Assembly: GCA_019009955.1 (NCBI GenBank)
Contig: CM032229.1
Coordinates: 658,501 to 722,500 of the forward strand
Source: Riptortus pedestris
Lineage: Eukaryota > Arthropoda > Insecta > Hemiptera > Alydidae
DNA length: 64,000 bases
Direction of reading: 5' to 3'
Under the pieces are notes generated by a model that saw nothing but the letters and a program-made list of their open reading frames with translations, was not told the origin of the DNA and did no database searches. Shown here piece by piece: positions 33,236-45,525 of this stretch; positions within the stretch are counted from its first letter, which is position 1; every line of letters starts with the position of its first letter. The translations under genes and the position numbers were made by a program.

Positions 33236-33617
33236 TTAATCTATACCATACTCGATATTTAACAGTTTGATTCATCGCTAAAGATCATATTTGTTAATGG
33301 CTGAAACCGGACCTGGAGGTTTAGAGGGAGGCGAAAACAAGCACTAAAATATATTATTTGTCATGGGTCGGATGGAAAAATGTTAAAGAACAAATCTTGT
33401 TAACATATTGTTGCTTTACTATTGTTTTTCTGTCCATTTTTTCGTAACTCAATGATTAAGCGATGTACATTCATGTTTTCTGCCTTCGGTAAATCTCCAC
33501 TTTTTGTCATTGGGGATTTAATTAGAAATATAGAATCTATGGTAAGATGAGATCTTCAGGAACACGTCCAGGTCTTTGGGAAATCTGCTTAGTTTACGCA
33601 GACCGTGGCGGACTTTT
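33236..33617 (+). mobile_element. HINE copy K, 5'-truncated
   Basis: The body begins at ATACTCGATATTTAACAG and ends GGGAAATCTGCTTAGTTTAC, GCAGACCGTGGCGGACTTTT, a true family 3' end. Confidence 0.75.
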
Positions 33618-34483
33618 TTTGAGAAACGCTGACGTTGGAATGGTCCGAGTTGACCATAACTTTGGGTGAAGGTAATATCATCAATATAACATTGGGTATA
33701 ACTGACGGTGAGACACAGACATGATACTCCTTGAGGATGTGAGTTGTAGATAAGTACATACCTTATACATACTGCTGCTAGAGTGGCTGACTACTGCCTT
33801 GCTGATAGCACTTACTCCACTTATATGCTAGCCCGTCTCATGACGAATCGCCCCCACGTGCAATGCCTGGAGTCGGCACGAACTTATCGCTGGAACGGGA
33901 GCAGTTATCTTCCGTCACCGCTTAATTACCTCCAATACCATTTCGCCGAATAGTGACGGAACCTTCTTCAGACAGTTAGTTTTATCTCTGAAGGCGAGCC
34001 TACGAGTATTAGCCGTGAAATATCTGCTAATGGTTCCGAGTTCGACACGGATAGATACTTGCAAACATCTGTCACAGTCCTTATCAGCTTTCCTATTGCA
34101 TTCCTAACAAGTATCGCCAGATTCCTAACAGCTTGTATTATCCCTAACAATGGTAAAACACATAGAGAATTGTTATCCTTAATACTTTGATGCTTAGACA
34201 TGTATTCAGACATGTATAAACTTGTGGCGGAAATAAAACTACAAAATGTTCACACATTTAACATATGAAATCTATTAATTTATAGAACACACAAGTAAAT
34301 ACAAGTCTGGAGGGGCCTGGCCCTCCACCACCAACGTTGCTGATTGTTTCCAGAATTTCCGAACTATTGCCTGGCTTTATTACTCCAGATCTTCGTCCCT
34401 CCAGCTCCAGCTCTCTGCCTTCCTCCAGATAATGCATTATGTGCCACTCTGGCGGGCTCCATTCTTTCCACATGCAATAACTC
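33618..34483. other. Mixed-composition spacer with a possible exon relic
   Basis: Mostly unrecognised. At 34310-34465 the DNA is GC-rich and a minus-strand frame (WKEWSPPEWHIMHYLEEG...) is open for 75 codons, but no pair of good splice sites frames it. It abuts the 5' end of HINE copy L. Confidence 0.35.
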
Positions 34484-35370
34484 ATTTCCCCTAAGGGAAA
34501 TCAGCTATTGAGGTCGTACTCATTATGCGATTTTCGAAAAATTTTCCTCAAATGTTCACCGACCCTATCTAAGAGATGACGAAAATGAGGTCCGTTCAAA
34601 TTTGTATGTATGTGTATATATATGTTCATATATAGGGGCTCAGGTTAGCCATGCGAGTTAAAGCGTTGACCTTTATTTCACGTGGTAAACCGAGAGTGGC
34701 GAGTTCGATTCTCGCCTGGGCAAAGGTGACGAAATTCATTGAATAACGTCCTAAAATCCCACCCTGGCTAGAAAAGGGTGGTAACCTGTAGATAACCCGT
34801 CCCGATTAGCCTAAGTTGCAAAAAGTGGACGTTAATAAATAAATAAATAAAATGTTCATATATATATTTGTCTGTTACGCTCTAGCGGTCGTAATTTTTG
34901 TTTTATCATTACCAAACTCGATATTCAAACGTTCTATGTAAACAAAAAGAAAAAAGATAATTGCTGAAATCGAACAGGGGAGGAGGTTTAGTGGGAGCGA
35001 ATTTCGAAAATTCTTAATATCTCCGTCGTACGGAATTAATTAAATATACGTCCGATCGAAATATAGTATAAAACCAATCTTATTGCAAAGTTAATGTTCT
35101 ATAAATGTTGTTATCTATTTTTTCTCGATATCTTTCATATTATCCGAGATATTTGCATTTCTTAGTTTTCAGCCGTCTGTAAACCCCCACTCCTACTCAT
35201 GTCATATTAACAATAAGTTGTTATATTATGAAGCACTTTATTTGAAAAGTAAATACTTGTTCTTTGGTGTACTAAATGCTTATCATTGAACTTTTACGTC
35301 TTGAGATAAATGCATATAAGCGACGCACGTGGAAAATCTGCTTTGTTAACGCACCCTGGGCGACGGTTAC
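34484..35370 (+). mobile_element. HINE copy L interrupted by a SINE
   Basis: The 5' end is at ATTTCCCCTAAGGGAAATCA. The middle holds the SINE at 34635-34851. The body resumes (TACCAAACTCGATATTCAAA, CGTCCGATCGAAATATAG) and ends at a degraded GTGGAAAATCTGCTTTGTTA, ACGCACCCTGGGCGACGG. Confidence 0.8.
34635..34851 (+). mobile_element. tRNA-derived SINE (family 1), full-length with target duplication
   Basis: 217 bp flanked by exact 13-bp direct repeats ATGTTCATATATA (34622-34634 and 34852-34864). The tRNA-like head has an A-box-like TTAGCCATGCGAG and B-box-like GAGTTCGATTCTC. Then comes the family body (CTGGCTAGAAAAGGGTGGTA, GTGGACGTTAATAAATAAAT) and an (AATA)n tail. This is the reference copy. 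It depends on a LINE for movement. Confidence 0.9.
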
Positions 35371-36160
35371 TTCTACAGCGATATTTGCGTTTCTCTCGGA
35401 TCAACAATTTTTCTAGGCCTTCTTTTCCATGTTAGGTGAACTTTTGCCTTAGCCCATGTTCCTCCAACATGCCCAAGCTCTAATCTCATTATCTTCATTA
35501 AAATTTTTCTTGTATTAAATCATCTATTTTGGCGCTCGTGGCATGAGTAATCAAAACAGTCTTCAAGTTTCCAAAGACCTACCATATCAATGATGTAAAT
35601 AATACGACCAGGTCGAATTTCATGTAAAGCTAACATATCCGGTTCGTTAATGACCGAAATTGCAAATAGAAATATAAACTGTTTACAAACTGTGATATAA
35701 AATTAAAATCATAATTCTTGCTTCTATAAATTTTCATCATTTGGCACATCAATTTTAGCTATTTTCCCATTAGATAAGCGAGCAATTGTACTATTGATGT
35801 GATTTTTAAAAAACTTTTTATAATGTAAATCTATTATTCTACCTTGGACACAGCGATTATGAGGCACGTTCGAGTATATATGTACATGCTAAGTTTGGAG
35901 ACATAGTGTTACAAGGGACACAATATTCTGAGTTTGTCTGACGAATAAATCCCTTTGATTCAGAATAAAATTTAGATTTTCATAAATGCAAAGCCGTATA
36001 AGTGAAACTACATTTACACAAATCAGATTAGTATTTCTTTATTGTATTGTAAATTATTTTACAATCATATTTAAAACAAGCACACATTTACACACTTATA
36101 TAGTACCCAACCTCTTCTTATTTCCAGTGAAGTATAGCCATAAAGGTTTAATTAACAGTG
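35371..36160. other. Spacer without recognised gene
   Basis: AT-rich. A weak HINE-like phrase (GGTTCGTTAATGACCGAAAT at 35640) is present. Confidence 0.4.
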
Positions 36161-36161
36161 C

Positions 36162-36914
<753 letters not shown>

Positions 36915-37490
36915 AATTTTTTTTTATTTATTTATACAGGAGCAGCGACAACTAGGCGATTTGGATCAAAATGTAACAATGTAAAATAAAAACAAAATTA
37001 TAAAAAAACCAAAAAAAACCCAACCAACAAAAAAAATTAAACACGATAAATAAACATTAAATACAACTAATAAAAACATCAAATAAACGTTAGAATATTA
37101 TTAAGGAAAACAATTTAAAATGGTTCTAATAAATAAAAATTATTTTATCCCTATGTACTAGTACATTTATATTATTTAAAATTGTTCAAAATTATATTAA
37201 GTTTCTCACTAAGTCAAAATCAAAAAGGAGAGAAGTTAAATTTTGTAAAACAAATTCAATTTTGTATGGTCATTTAGTATATTGTCGATATGTGGGCTCT
37301 CTCTGTAAGTTCGTACGTGTTATTTGGAGTCTCTAAGTATTCAATGTTCCTGCAGTTAGTCAGTATGTGTTTAATGGTTAATGGTTGATGCCATGTTGTG
37401 CAGAGAAGTCTTTCTGTCTCGTCATCAGCTATGAGTGCGTTAAAGGTGAGTGTCCTATCCTAAGTCTTGCTTATACAAGGCTTTATTTCT
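36915..37490 (-). pseudogene. LINE ORF2 C-terminal tail and 3' UTR
   Basis: The minus strand from about 37470 reads TLTFNALIADDETERLLCTT, then WHQPLTIKHILTNCRNIEYL. This is the CxxC...LTxKHIL..C tail that follows RNase H in R1/Jockey/I-type LINEs, of the same general type as 2591-2875 but a different element. An A/T-rich 3' UTR runs to the T-rich tract at 36918. Confidence 0.65.
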
Positions 37491-37764
37491 CGAAGATGAT
37501 TTTTCCCCCTCAAACATTCAATGCAAAATACTCAGAAAGTCCACCGAAATCTGAATCTTTTACTCGTATATCAAATGCTAATTAATATCTGATTAATAAT
37601 TTCTTTACTTATTTCTTGTATTATATAATATACTATATTTTACACTAGATGAAGCAGTTATATTCATATTTTTATTTTATTTATATTGAATATGCAGATT
37701 TTATTTCATATACATCACTTTTCAACCATACGCTCACAATGAAGTGATGTAGTATTTGTGGTTA

Positions 37765-38160
37765 ATTATGTATTTTTTTCGTACTTGTTTTCGATTGGCA
37801 TAATTGACTCGTCTCAGGGGTTTTTATGCAGTGAATGATCACTCGACGTGCAACCCCCGTTAACCAAGGAGGACCTGGGATGAGTTGTTCCAGTAGAGTG
37901 ACGGGCCCCATTGTACCGGGAGGCTCTGTGGGTAGTTCACGCTGTCAGCCTTCCGCTAAGAGTCGTAATGCCGAAGGGCTGTCAGATGTATATATTCTTT
38001 CGACTCCCGCTGCTCCACAAGCACTGCGACACTAGCGAGCTCGTGAGCTAATGCACTCCCGTGGCGGGAATCGAACCTCCAACTATTTTTACCTTCAGTC
38101 TGCTGAGGGTAGTGGTAGTTGTAACCACGCTTTAACCCACACTGTCACCGCTGGCCCCCA
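37765..38160 (-). mobile_element. tRNA-derived SINE (family 2), about 400 bp
   Basis: The minus strand starts GGGGGCCAGCGGTGACAGTG, has A-box-like sequence (GTGGGTTAAAGCGTGG) and a perfect B box GGTTCGATTCC near 38070. It continues with a long GC-rich body unrelated to family 1, ending toward 37765. The 66-codon plus-strand ORF (37835-38035) lies antisense and is not a gene. Confidence 0.7.
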
Positions 38161-38189
38161 TTAATTATGTATTGCTACAATAATTAAAA

Positions 38190-38450
38190 ATAACGTAGCA
38201 TTCTAAATTAGGAAGGATCAGACGTAATAGATTTAATTATGTATGCTCTACAATTGTGCATTATAAATTTTTTCTGCCTCAAATATTAAACGAGTTATTT
38301 GTGCTTTCTTGGCTTGTAGTATGTCACCACTACTCATCGGGTTGTGAGTTAGAAATAGAGAAAATATGGTGAGGTGGCAATACTAGTGTGTCATAGCAGC
38401 TCCGGGGAAATCTGCTTAGTTTACGCAGCCCCTGCGAAGTGGACTTCTTT
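38190..38450 (+). mobile_element. HINE copy M, 3' part
   Basis: Ends GGGGAAATCTGCTTAGTTTA, CGCAGCCCCTGCGAAGTGGA, CTTCTTTT. The preceding body is diverged (CTCAAATATTAAACGAGTTA). Confidence 0.65.
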
Positions 38451-38807
38451 TATTATATATGAGATTGTTAATCAGCCTTTAGTGTTGTGAGTAACTGGTT
38501 TCCATTTTTGTGTAATATAAAATAAATTTGTCGGTGGAAATTGTTGAAAGGAAATAGGAGGCATAAATCTGTTGACATTGTTAGGAGAGATAAAACAGTC
38601 TCCGTTAGCTCAGTCACAGGAATAACTATTTCTATATATCTTTCTATATTTGTATATAGCAATATCACGTGGGAAGCACATTGCTCTTTAACTACTCTTG
38701 GCGATAAATCAATTTACTCACGGCAATACGATCGTTATTCCAAAGGATGAAGCTCTCAAGTCAGCAATGTCTGTAGAAAGGAGATCTCTGTTAACTATTT
38801 TATTTTG

Positions 38808-39689
38808 AAAAAGTCCGTCACGCAGGAGCTGCGTAAACTAAGCAGATTTCCCACCTACTGGTATTACACACTTGACATCTCATCTCACCACATATTCTCA
38901 GTTTCTATCCAATAAAACCGATGAGTAGAGGGGGGGGGGTAAACAAAAAGCTACGAATAACGAACTTAATTAGAGTTACGAAAAAATGCATGGACAAGTG
39001 AAGACCTACAATAGTTTAACAAGATTGGTTTTATAATATTGGTTGTATATAAGAAACATATTTTGAATTTCGAATCCCTCCCCCCTCTAAACCCCCATTA
39101 TTCCAGTTCCGATTTCAGCCAATAACAATTATGACCTTTAGTGTTGACTGAAACGGTTAAATGTCCAGTATGGTATAGATCAAATAAACATTTTCGAGTC
39201 AAGAACGTAAAATTTTATTTGATGACGTCATTACACAATGTATTTGCATGTATCTCGCATAATAAAGGTAGCTTGACATCAGTATTTGTAGTTTGGGCTT
39301 AAAATTATGTGGTCCCTGAAATAACGGATTATCATTAATACGACATAACTAAGAGTCATGGTTTACCGATGGGTGGTGAAAACTCAAAAATCCAATTATC
39401 TCGGTTAGTATTATGATAAAGAACATATTTACATAACAAGATTTATTGATTACTTCATTGCATTTCCATTAAGACTGATTCTCTACAATTTTTCAATCCG
39501 ACCATCCCCTACCGCTCCATCGGTCCGATTTCTGCCATTAATGAAGTTGACCTTTGTTTTTACATAAAACTATTAAATATGGAGTGTGGTAATGATCAAC
39601 TAAAAATTGCGACCGCTAGTGCGTTAATACAGATGCACTTCATGAGTACAAGCCCATTAGCTGATTTCCGTTATGGGAAATCTGCTAAA
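38808..39689 (-). mobile_element. HINE copy N, complete two-module element
   Basis: 882 bp from AAAAAGTCCGTCACGCAGGA through AAGCAGATTTCCCACC to GCTGATTTCCGTTATGGGAA, ATCTGCTAAA. The body module appears twice (TTCCAGTTCCGATTTCAGCC at 39100 and CGGTCCGATTTCTGCCATTA at 39520), which defines the long size class. Confidence 0.85.
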
Positions 39690-39904
39690 CAAAATAAAAT
39701 ACGGCTCATCTTAAATTAAATATATAAAATGTTCGTGGACTTCATTTGGAATTATTCTTTCTGGAAGTGACGTGCGATAAATCCGTCCTTATGCATCGGA
39801 TCATAAAATTCCAAAGAACGTAATTTATAGATCTTTTTAATGACAAACGATAAGCCAAACTGCTTTCTATGCACCGAGCATTTACAAGTTTTTGTTTTTA
39901 TATC

Positions 39905-40510
39905 CTGCTAGCTAAGGTACCCGGCTTCGCTCGGGAATTAATTTTAGGCTGAATAAAGATGGTATTTTGTTGGCAAGGCTGTACTTTCCACAATATTTTG
40001 ACATTTCCCCGTCACAGTTTTTAGGGTTTATACCCGTCGTTACTGTGGATTAGTTAAAAATAAAATTATTTGTTATTTAAGACTTCACTGTTCTAATATT
40101 ATTATATTTCCCGTCTCCTGTGCATGTATATTTTTTATATAACGTAATGAACAGTATAATTCATAGTCGTAGAAACTATTCTGTCTTCCAAACCATGTAT
40201 GAATTAAAGTTTCTTTCTCTTGATGTGGTCCGAAGCTTAATGGTGACAGCTGTTTAAGATACATCATAACCGAAAAACAAATAGAAAATGAAATATCCCA
40301 AATTTTTATTTCAGGCCTCCCTTACAACCCCCACTCCCGTTCGTCTCAGAGAATATTAATATAGCCTAAACTCTAAGTTGGGTTAGTAGTAAAATACATA
40401 CCAGAGTTTCATAAAATTCGGTTCAGCCGTTTATGCGTGAAAAGGTAACAAACCAATAAACAAACAAACAGACACGAAAGAAACAAAATGCAGTTATGGT
40501 GTCTATGACA
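39905..40510 (+). mobile_element. Interspersed repeat family R2 (unclassified)
   Basis: Begins CTAGCTAAGGTACCCGGCTT then CGCTCGGGAA, and ends with TTTCATAAAATTCGGTTCAG, CCGTTTATGCGTGAAAAGG and (AACA)n. An inverted relative lies at 46590-47030 and its 3' part recurs at 58700-58925. The 3' motif is common in insect retroposon tails, possibly RTE-related, but no ORF is present. Confidence 0.55.
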
Positions 40511-40572
40511 TGTGAAACGCAAAGTTATCCTGAAATTTAGAGAAAAAAATCAATGTACAGACAGAGGTTACA

Positions 40573-40576
<4 letters not shown>

Positions 40577-40612
<36 letters not shown>
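40577..40612. repeat. (TA)n microsatellite
   Basis: A pure TA run of 36 bp. Confidence 0.95.
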
Positions 40613-40615
<3 letters not shown>

Positions 40616-40836
40616 TTTTTATAGATAGTAGCGGCCATTTCGTTAACTTGGATAGGCTCTCTCCTCTCATTGTTCTAAAATTACTCAAAACGAATGTTGA
40701 AATTGCAAACAAAGAAAGTAGAGGAGTGCTAATAACCGTATAATAAGCTATTTAATTAACCTATATAAAATAAAATAAATATATCAATTCCATTTATGTT
40801 TGATCAAAGTGTAGCAGAGCGCTATGTTTGTTGCAG

Positions 40837-40968
40837 CAATACCCAGTGGAGCAGACGCTGTGCGGGACCTTGCAACGGGAGAACAACTGGAAGTGCTTCA
40901 TCCTGACCATCCTCATCCTGGGATGCATCGGAGCCATCACCTGGTGCAGGATCAGCCAGGTCACCAAG
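40837..40968 (+). CDS. Internal exon of a membrane protein, unrecognised
   Basis: 132 bp, 44 codons, phase 0 at both ends. It is bounded by acceptor TTGTTGCAG (to 40836) and donor AAG|GTAATCAC (from 40969). About 85% of its codons end in G or C in an otherwise AT-rich region, the strongest coding-bias signal among the host sequences here. It encodes YPVEQTLCGTLQRENNWK then a single hydrophobic segment (CFILTILILGCIGAITWC) and a basic/polar RISQVTK, so a single-pass membrane helix with flanking Trp residues is likely. There is no start or stop in the exon, and neighbouring exons lie outside recognisable sequence. I do not recognise the protein. Downstream, the intron contains the 50-bp minisatellite. 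Confidence 0.7.
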
Positions 40969-41084
40969 GTAATCACTATATCAGCTGCTATGCACTTAGG
41001 GGCTGCACTTGCTCTCACATTCACAACGAATCTAGGGGAACAAAGTGACCTAACACAATATGCTGGGTAATAATAGAACCTGGG

Positions 41085-43315
41085 CCGCATTCATCATCAT
41101 TAAATGATGTCTGGTTCACAGATACATCTTCGAATCCACGACCTCATCCTTCCCATCATCATTAAGAGATGCTTCACTTACGAATTCACAGCCTCCTCCT
41201 TTTCATCATCATGAAGGGATACACCTTTTACGAATCCACAGTCTCCTCCTTTCCGTCATCATTAAGGGATACACCTTTTACGAATCCACATCTCCTTCCG
41301 TCCATCATTACGAATCCACCCTAGTCTCCTCCTTTCCGTCATCATTAAGGGATACATCTCTTAAAAATCCAACTCCTCCTTCCCATCATCATTAAGGGAT
41401 ACATCTCTTAAGAATCCAACTCCTCCTCCTTCCCATCATCATTAAGGGATACATCTCTTAAGAATCCAACTCCTCCTCCTTCCCATCATCATTAAGGGAT
41501 ACATCTCTTAAGAATCCAACTCCTCCTCCTTCCCATCATCATTAAGGGATACATCTCTTTGGAATCCACAACCTCCTCCTTCCCATCATCATTAAGGGAT
41601 ACAGCAATTAAGAATCCACATCCTCCTCCTTCCCATCATCATTAAGAGATACATCTTTTTGTAATCTACATCCTCCTCCTTCCCATCATCATTAAGGGAT
41701 ACATATTTTTGGAATCTACATCCTCCTCCTTTCCATCAGCATTAAGGGAGACATCTCTTTGGAATCCACAACCTCCTCCTTTCCATCAGCATTAAGGGAG
41801 ACACTTTTACAACACTTTTAAGAATCCACAGTCTCCTCCTTTCCGTCATCATTAAGGGATACACCTTTTACGAATCCACAGCCTCCTCCTTTCCGTCATC
41901 ATTAAGGGATACACCTTTTAAGAATCCACAGTCTCCTCCTTTCCGTCATCATTAAGGGATACACCTTTTTAAGAATCCACAGTCTCCTCCTTTCCGTCAT
42001 CATTAAGGGATACACCTTTTACGAATCCACAGTCTCCTCCTTTCCGTCATCATTAAGGGATACACCTTTTACGAATCCACAGTCTCCTCCTTTCCGTCAT
42101 CATTAAGGGATACACCTTTTACGAATCCACAGTCCTCCTCCTTTCCGTCATCATTAAGGGATACACCTTTTACGAATCCACAGTCTCCTCCTTTCCGTCA
42201 TCATTAAGGGATACACCTTTTACGAATCCACAGTCTCCTCCTTTCCGTCATCATTAAGGGATACACCTTTTAAGAATCCACAGTCTCCTCCTTTCCGTCA
42301 TCATTAAGGGATACACCTTTTACGAATCCACAGCCTCCTCCTTTCCGTCATCATTAAGGGATACACCTTTTAAGAATCCACAGTCTCCTCCTTTCCGTCA
42401 TCATTAAGGGATACACCTTTTACGAATCCACAGCCTCCTCCTTTCCGTCATCATTAAGGGATACACCTTTTACGAATCCACAACCTCCTCCTTTCCATCA
42501 GCATTAAGGGAGACATCTCTTTGGAATCCACAACCTCCTCCTTTCCATCAGCATTAAGGGAGACATCTCTTTGGAATCCACAACCTCCTCCTTCCCATCA
42601 TCATTAAGGGAGACATCTTTTTGTAATCTACATCCTCCTCCTTCCCATCATCATTAAGGGATACATCTTTTTGTAATCTACATCCTCCTCCTTCCCATCA
42701 TCATTAAGGGATACATCTTTTTGTAATCTACATCCTCCTCCTTCCCATCATCATTAAGGGATACATCTTTTTGTAATCTACATCCTCCTCCTTTCCATCA
42801 GCATTAAGGGAGACATCTCTTTGGAATCCACAACCTCCTCCTTCCCATCATCATTAAGGGAGACATCTTTTTGTAATCTACATCCTCCTCCTTCCCATCA
42901 TCATTAAGGGATACATCTTTTACGAATCCACATCCTCCTCCTTCCCATCATCATTAAGGGATACATCTTTTTGTAATCTACATCCTCCTCCTTCCCATCA
43001 TCATTAAGGGATACATCTTTTTGTAATCTACATCCTCCTCCTTCCCATCATCATTAAGGGATACATCTTTTTGTAATCTACATCCTCCTCCTTCCCATCA
43101 TCATTAAGGGAGACATCTCTTTGGAATCCACAGTCTCCTCCTTTCCGTCATCATTAAGGGATACACCTTTTACGAATCCAAGGCCTCCACCTTTTCATCA
43201 TCATGAAGGGATACTTCTCTTACGAACCCACAACTTCCTCCTTTCCATCATCATTAAGGAATACATCTCTTTGGAATCTACAACTTCCTTCTTTCCATCA
43301 TCAGTATGAATCCAT
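41085..43315. repeat. 50-bp minisatellite (about 44 units), probably intronic
   Basis: Unit AAGGGATACACCTTTTACGA, ATCCACAGTCTCCTCCTTTC, CGTCATCATT. Two main classes exist: an ACACCTTTTACGAATCCACAG class (41820-42480) and an ACATCTTTTTGTAATCTACAT class (41640-41740, 42600-43090), with blocks alternating. It is strongly pyrimidine-rich on the plus strand. It starts about 115 bp after the exon donor. Confidence 0.95.
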
Positions 43316-44296
43316 AAGCTTCTTGAGTTCTTCGTCATGTCATTTAGTAACCACTGTCAGCGTCTGAATCTTCCGCATGCATCCTCCGGCCTCGTTATTG
43401 TCCGTATTTCCTTCTTGAGTGTTATTCTTTGCCTTCTACAGTCTTCCCTTCTTATGTCCCCCTAATCCATTATCTCATCATTTCATATGAACTACCATCT
43501 GAGCCACTTTCTCTCAGTTCCAAAATATTTTTCTCAGATTTCTTCCACTGACCGAAGGGACACACACATTTTTTATAAACTAGAGTGATTGATTTTCAGT
43601 TAACAAGAAATAAAGTGATAGTCTGTCTGCATTTATAGCAGGAAGACTTTCGTTTCCCCTGCACAATTAGTTGCACCTTCATTACGTTTAAATTTCTACT
43701 CAATCCATCTATCCATAAGTGATTATTGAAAAAATGGTGCATGTCATCTGATGAATTCCCATCCCAGATGGAGGGGGGGTTAAAAGTATATTAGTAAATC
43801 TCAGATTTGTAAATGTAGGGAATTATAGTTTTCTTCTAAAGGGGGTATAACAAATTGAAAGTGCCCAACAGTTTTAGAGTGTATAAGTTGTGAAATTTAG
43901 TCTACAAATGCTATATGTACTGTAGTTTTTTTAATCATTTTGAACAATTAACCTATTATTTAGATCACAATAAAGCAGATTCTCGCGAAATTCCTATAGT
44001 TCAAATTAGTTGAAAAATGTTGTGACCAAAAGTCAGAGAAGAGACATCTATTTATTATTTGCAATTGTTTTCTTTTGTTAAATATAAATGTAAGCATGGA
44101 GTGGAAAATGGTTGACCACCAGGAATTATGGAAAGCCCCGTGTACGACTTAAATTTTAAAGAAGAAGAGTTTAATAAAAGTTTCGTGACATAGATGAAAT
44201 AACATTATATTGGTGTAACAATAAAACGTATAGAATCCCAATAATAGTACAGGAGAAAAATATAAATATAATCTTTGTTAAACAAAGCTTGTAATT
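43316..44296. other. Spacer without recognised feature
   Basis: Possibly a continuation of the intron. AT-rich with no exon-like ORF. Confidence 0.4.
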
Positions 44297-44435
44297 GTGA
44301 TATTTAAAATCTATTTCACATAAGATAAAAAGTCACATATGTAAAATAGAAGAATGCATTGTTTTATTGTATGTAAGAGTGAATTATTGTGTTTTGTTAC
44401 AATGAAACTAATGTGGTGTATTTGAATATATGACA
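44297..44435 (+). repeat. 5' LTR-like repeat (approximate start)
   Basis: Pairs with 46093-46270 over about 120 alignable bases with several indels. Ends in CA (TATATGACA). Confidence 0.55.
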
Positions 44436-44509
44436 TTGGATTAAAAAATTGGAGTACGGAAGAAAAAGAATCCCCCAAATGGTACAGATGTGGTAAAAGA
44501 AAGGAAAAT

Positions 44510-44806
44510 GTGAGTAATCAAAATTGCATTGGACGTGTAAGAGAATTTTCATTAAAAACTGTTTGGACTATTTTTAAAATTCAATTGCACCAGTATTTTT
44601 TGGGTAATGATATTGTAGACAAGGAGCGTAAAAAGGCTATACTTTTAAATTCATTCACAGAAGATGTTTTTAGGCTAGTGAAGAATTTGTTAATACCAGT
44701 CTTTCCCTGTGATACACCTTTAGTAGGTATTATTGATTGTCTTGATTTACATTTTATGTATCGGAAATCCAAGTTTGATAACAGATATAAATTTGACAAG
44801 TTTTAA
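44510..44806 (+). pseudogene. Gypsy-type gag (capsid) fragment
   Basis: The frame contains FKIQLHQYFLGNDIVDKERK, AILLNSFTEDVFRLVKNL and, near the end, RKSKFDNRYKF. This is the spacing and wording of capsid-like Gag domains of Ty3/Gypsy elements (W..FKxQLExYF...KRAxLLNxxGxExYRLxRNL...HYxPKxSxxxxRYKF). It covers about 90 codons and stops at a TAA (44804-44806). The following Dlg5-like segment is in the same reading frame, so the stop may have interrupted a former fusion. Confidence 0.65.
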
Positions 44807-44818
44807 AGAAATGATGCT

Positions 44819-45525
44819 ATGAATCAGCTGCACCTTACAACTTTGCCGAAATATGTAACCATCAAAGGAGAATATGAAAGTCTAAGAAAGCGTAATGATC
44901 TAATTGCTTCACATTCATCAGCTGTGGACAAACTTGAGCTAGCTCAGGGGGAAGTTGGCTGTATAAAGAAGCTGTGTGATGAAATGGTCACTGAAAGAAA
45001 TCAAGCTATTAGAGAAAGGAATGGCCTGAAACAATAGTGTACAGCAGCTATCCGACAATGGGACATTGCACATCAAGAACGCAACGAATATCAAGATGCA
45101 CTAGCTAAGGTAGAACAGCAACATGAGGAAGCTTTACAAGAGATATACCAAGCAATGGCTGTCAGGATGAAAGCTAGCAAGGACTGGCTGAGGAGCTAAA
45201 CGCTGCTATGCAGGAATATTCATAGATATTATCGGAAGGGGACAGTGTATACAATGAGATGGGAAAACTCACTGAAGACCTTTCTAAGGCTATGAAGGAA
45301 AACAAAGCTATTGAATCGAAATATTGAAGGCTATGGAGAATAAAGAATTGGTCGAAGAGAAGCATTATCTTATCAGGTAGAAACCTTGAAACGGGATGTA
45401 GCATCAGCTGTTCATGACAGAGATAAGGTTCTCAAAGAGAATAATGTTTTGCGTGAAAAGTTTGAAGAGTTCACTACTAAGGAAGGCGGGTCAAGTGGTA
45501 GTAACGTTCAACAAGGACAGAGTAA
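44819..45525 (+). pseudogene. Dlg5-like coiled-coil segment, intronless and broken
   Basis: The segment opens MNQLHLTTLPKYVTIKGEYE, continues RKRNDLIASHSSAVDKLELA and NQAIRERNGLKQ, then (after an in-frame TAG at 45035) CTAAIRQWDIAHQERNEYQD, ALAKVEQQHEEALQEIYQAM, AVRMKASKD. After a frameshift come AAMQEYS, KLTEDLSKAMKENKAIE and YQVETLKRDVASAVHDRDKV. From memory this is the signature of the N-terminal coiled coil of Discs large homolog 5, a MAGUK scaffold of cell junctions and polarity. Over 230 codons are continuous without introns, so it derives from a spliced RNA. At least two stops and two frameshifts make it non-coding. The PDZ, SH3 and guanylate-kinase parts are absent. Confidence 0.6.

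Noticed and set aside
34640..34720. Functional tRNA gene
   Set aside because: B-box-like motifs occur, but no cloverleaf or acceptor stem can be formed and a SINE body and tail follow. The same holds near 2915, 20260 and 38070.
37835..38035. 66-codon plus-strand ORF
   Set aside because: Lies antisense within the family-2 SINE.
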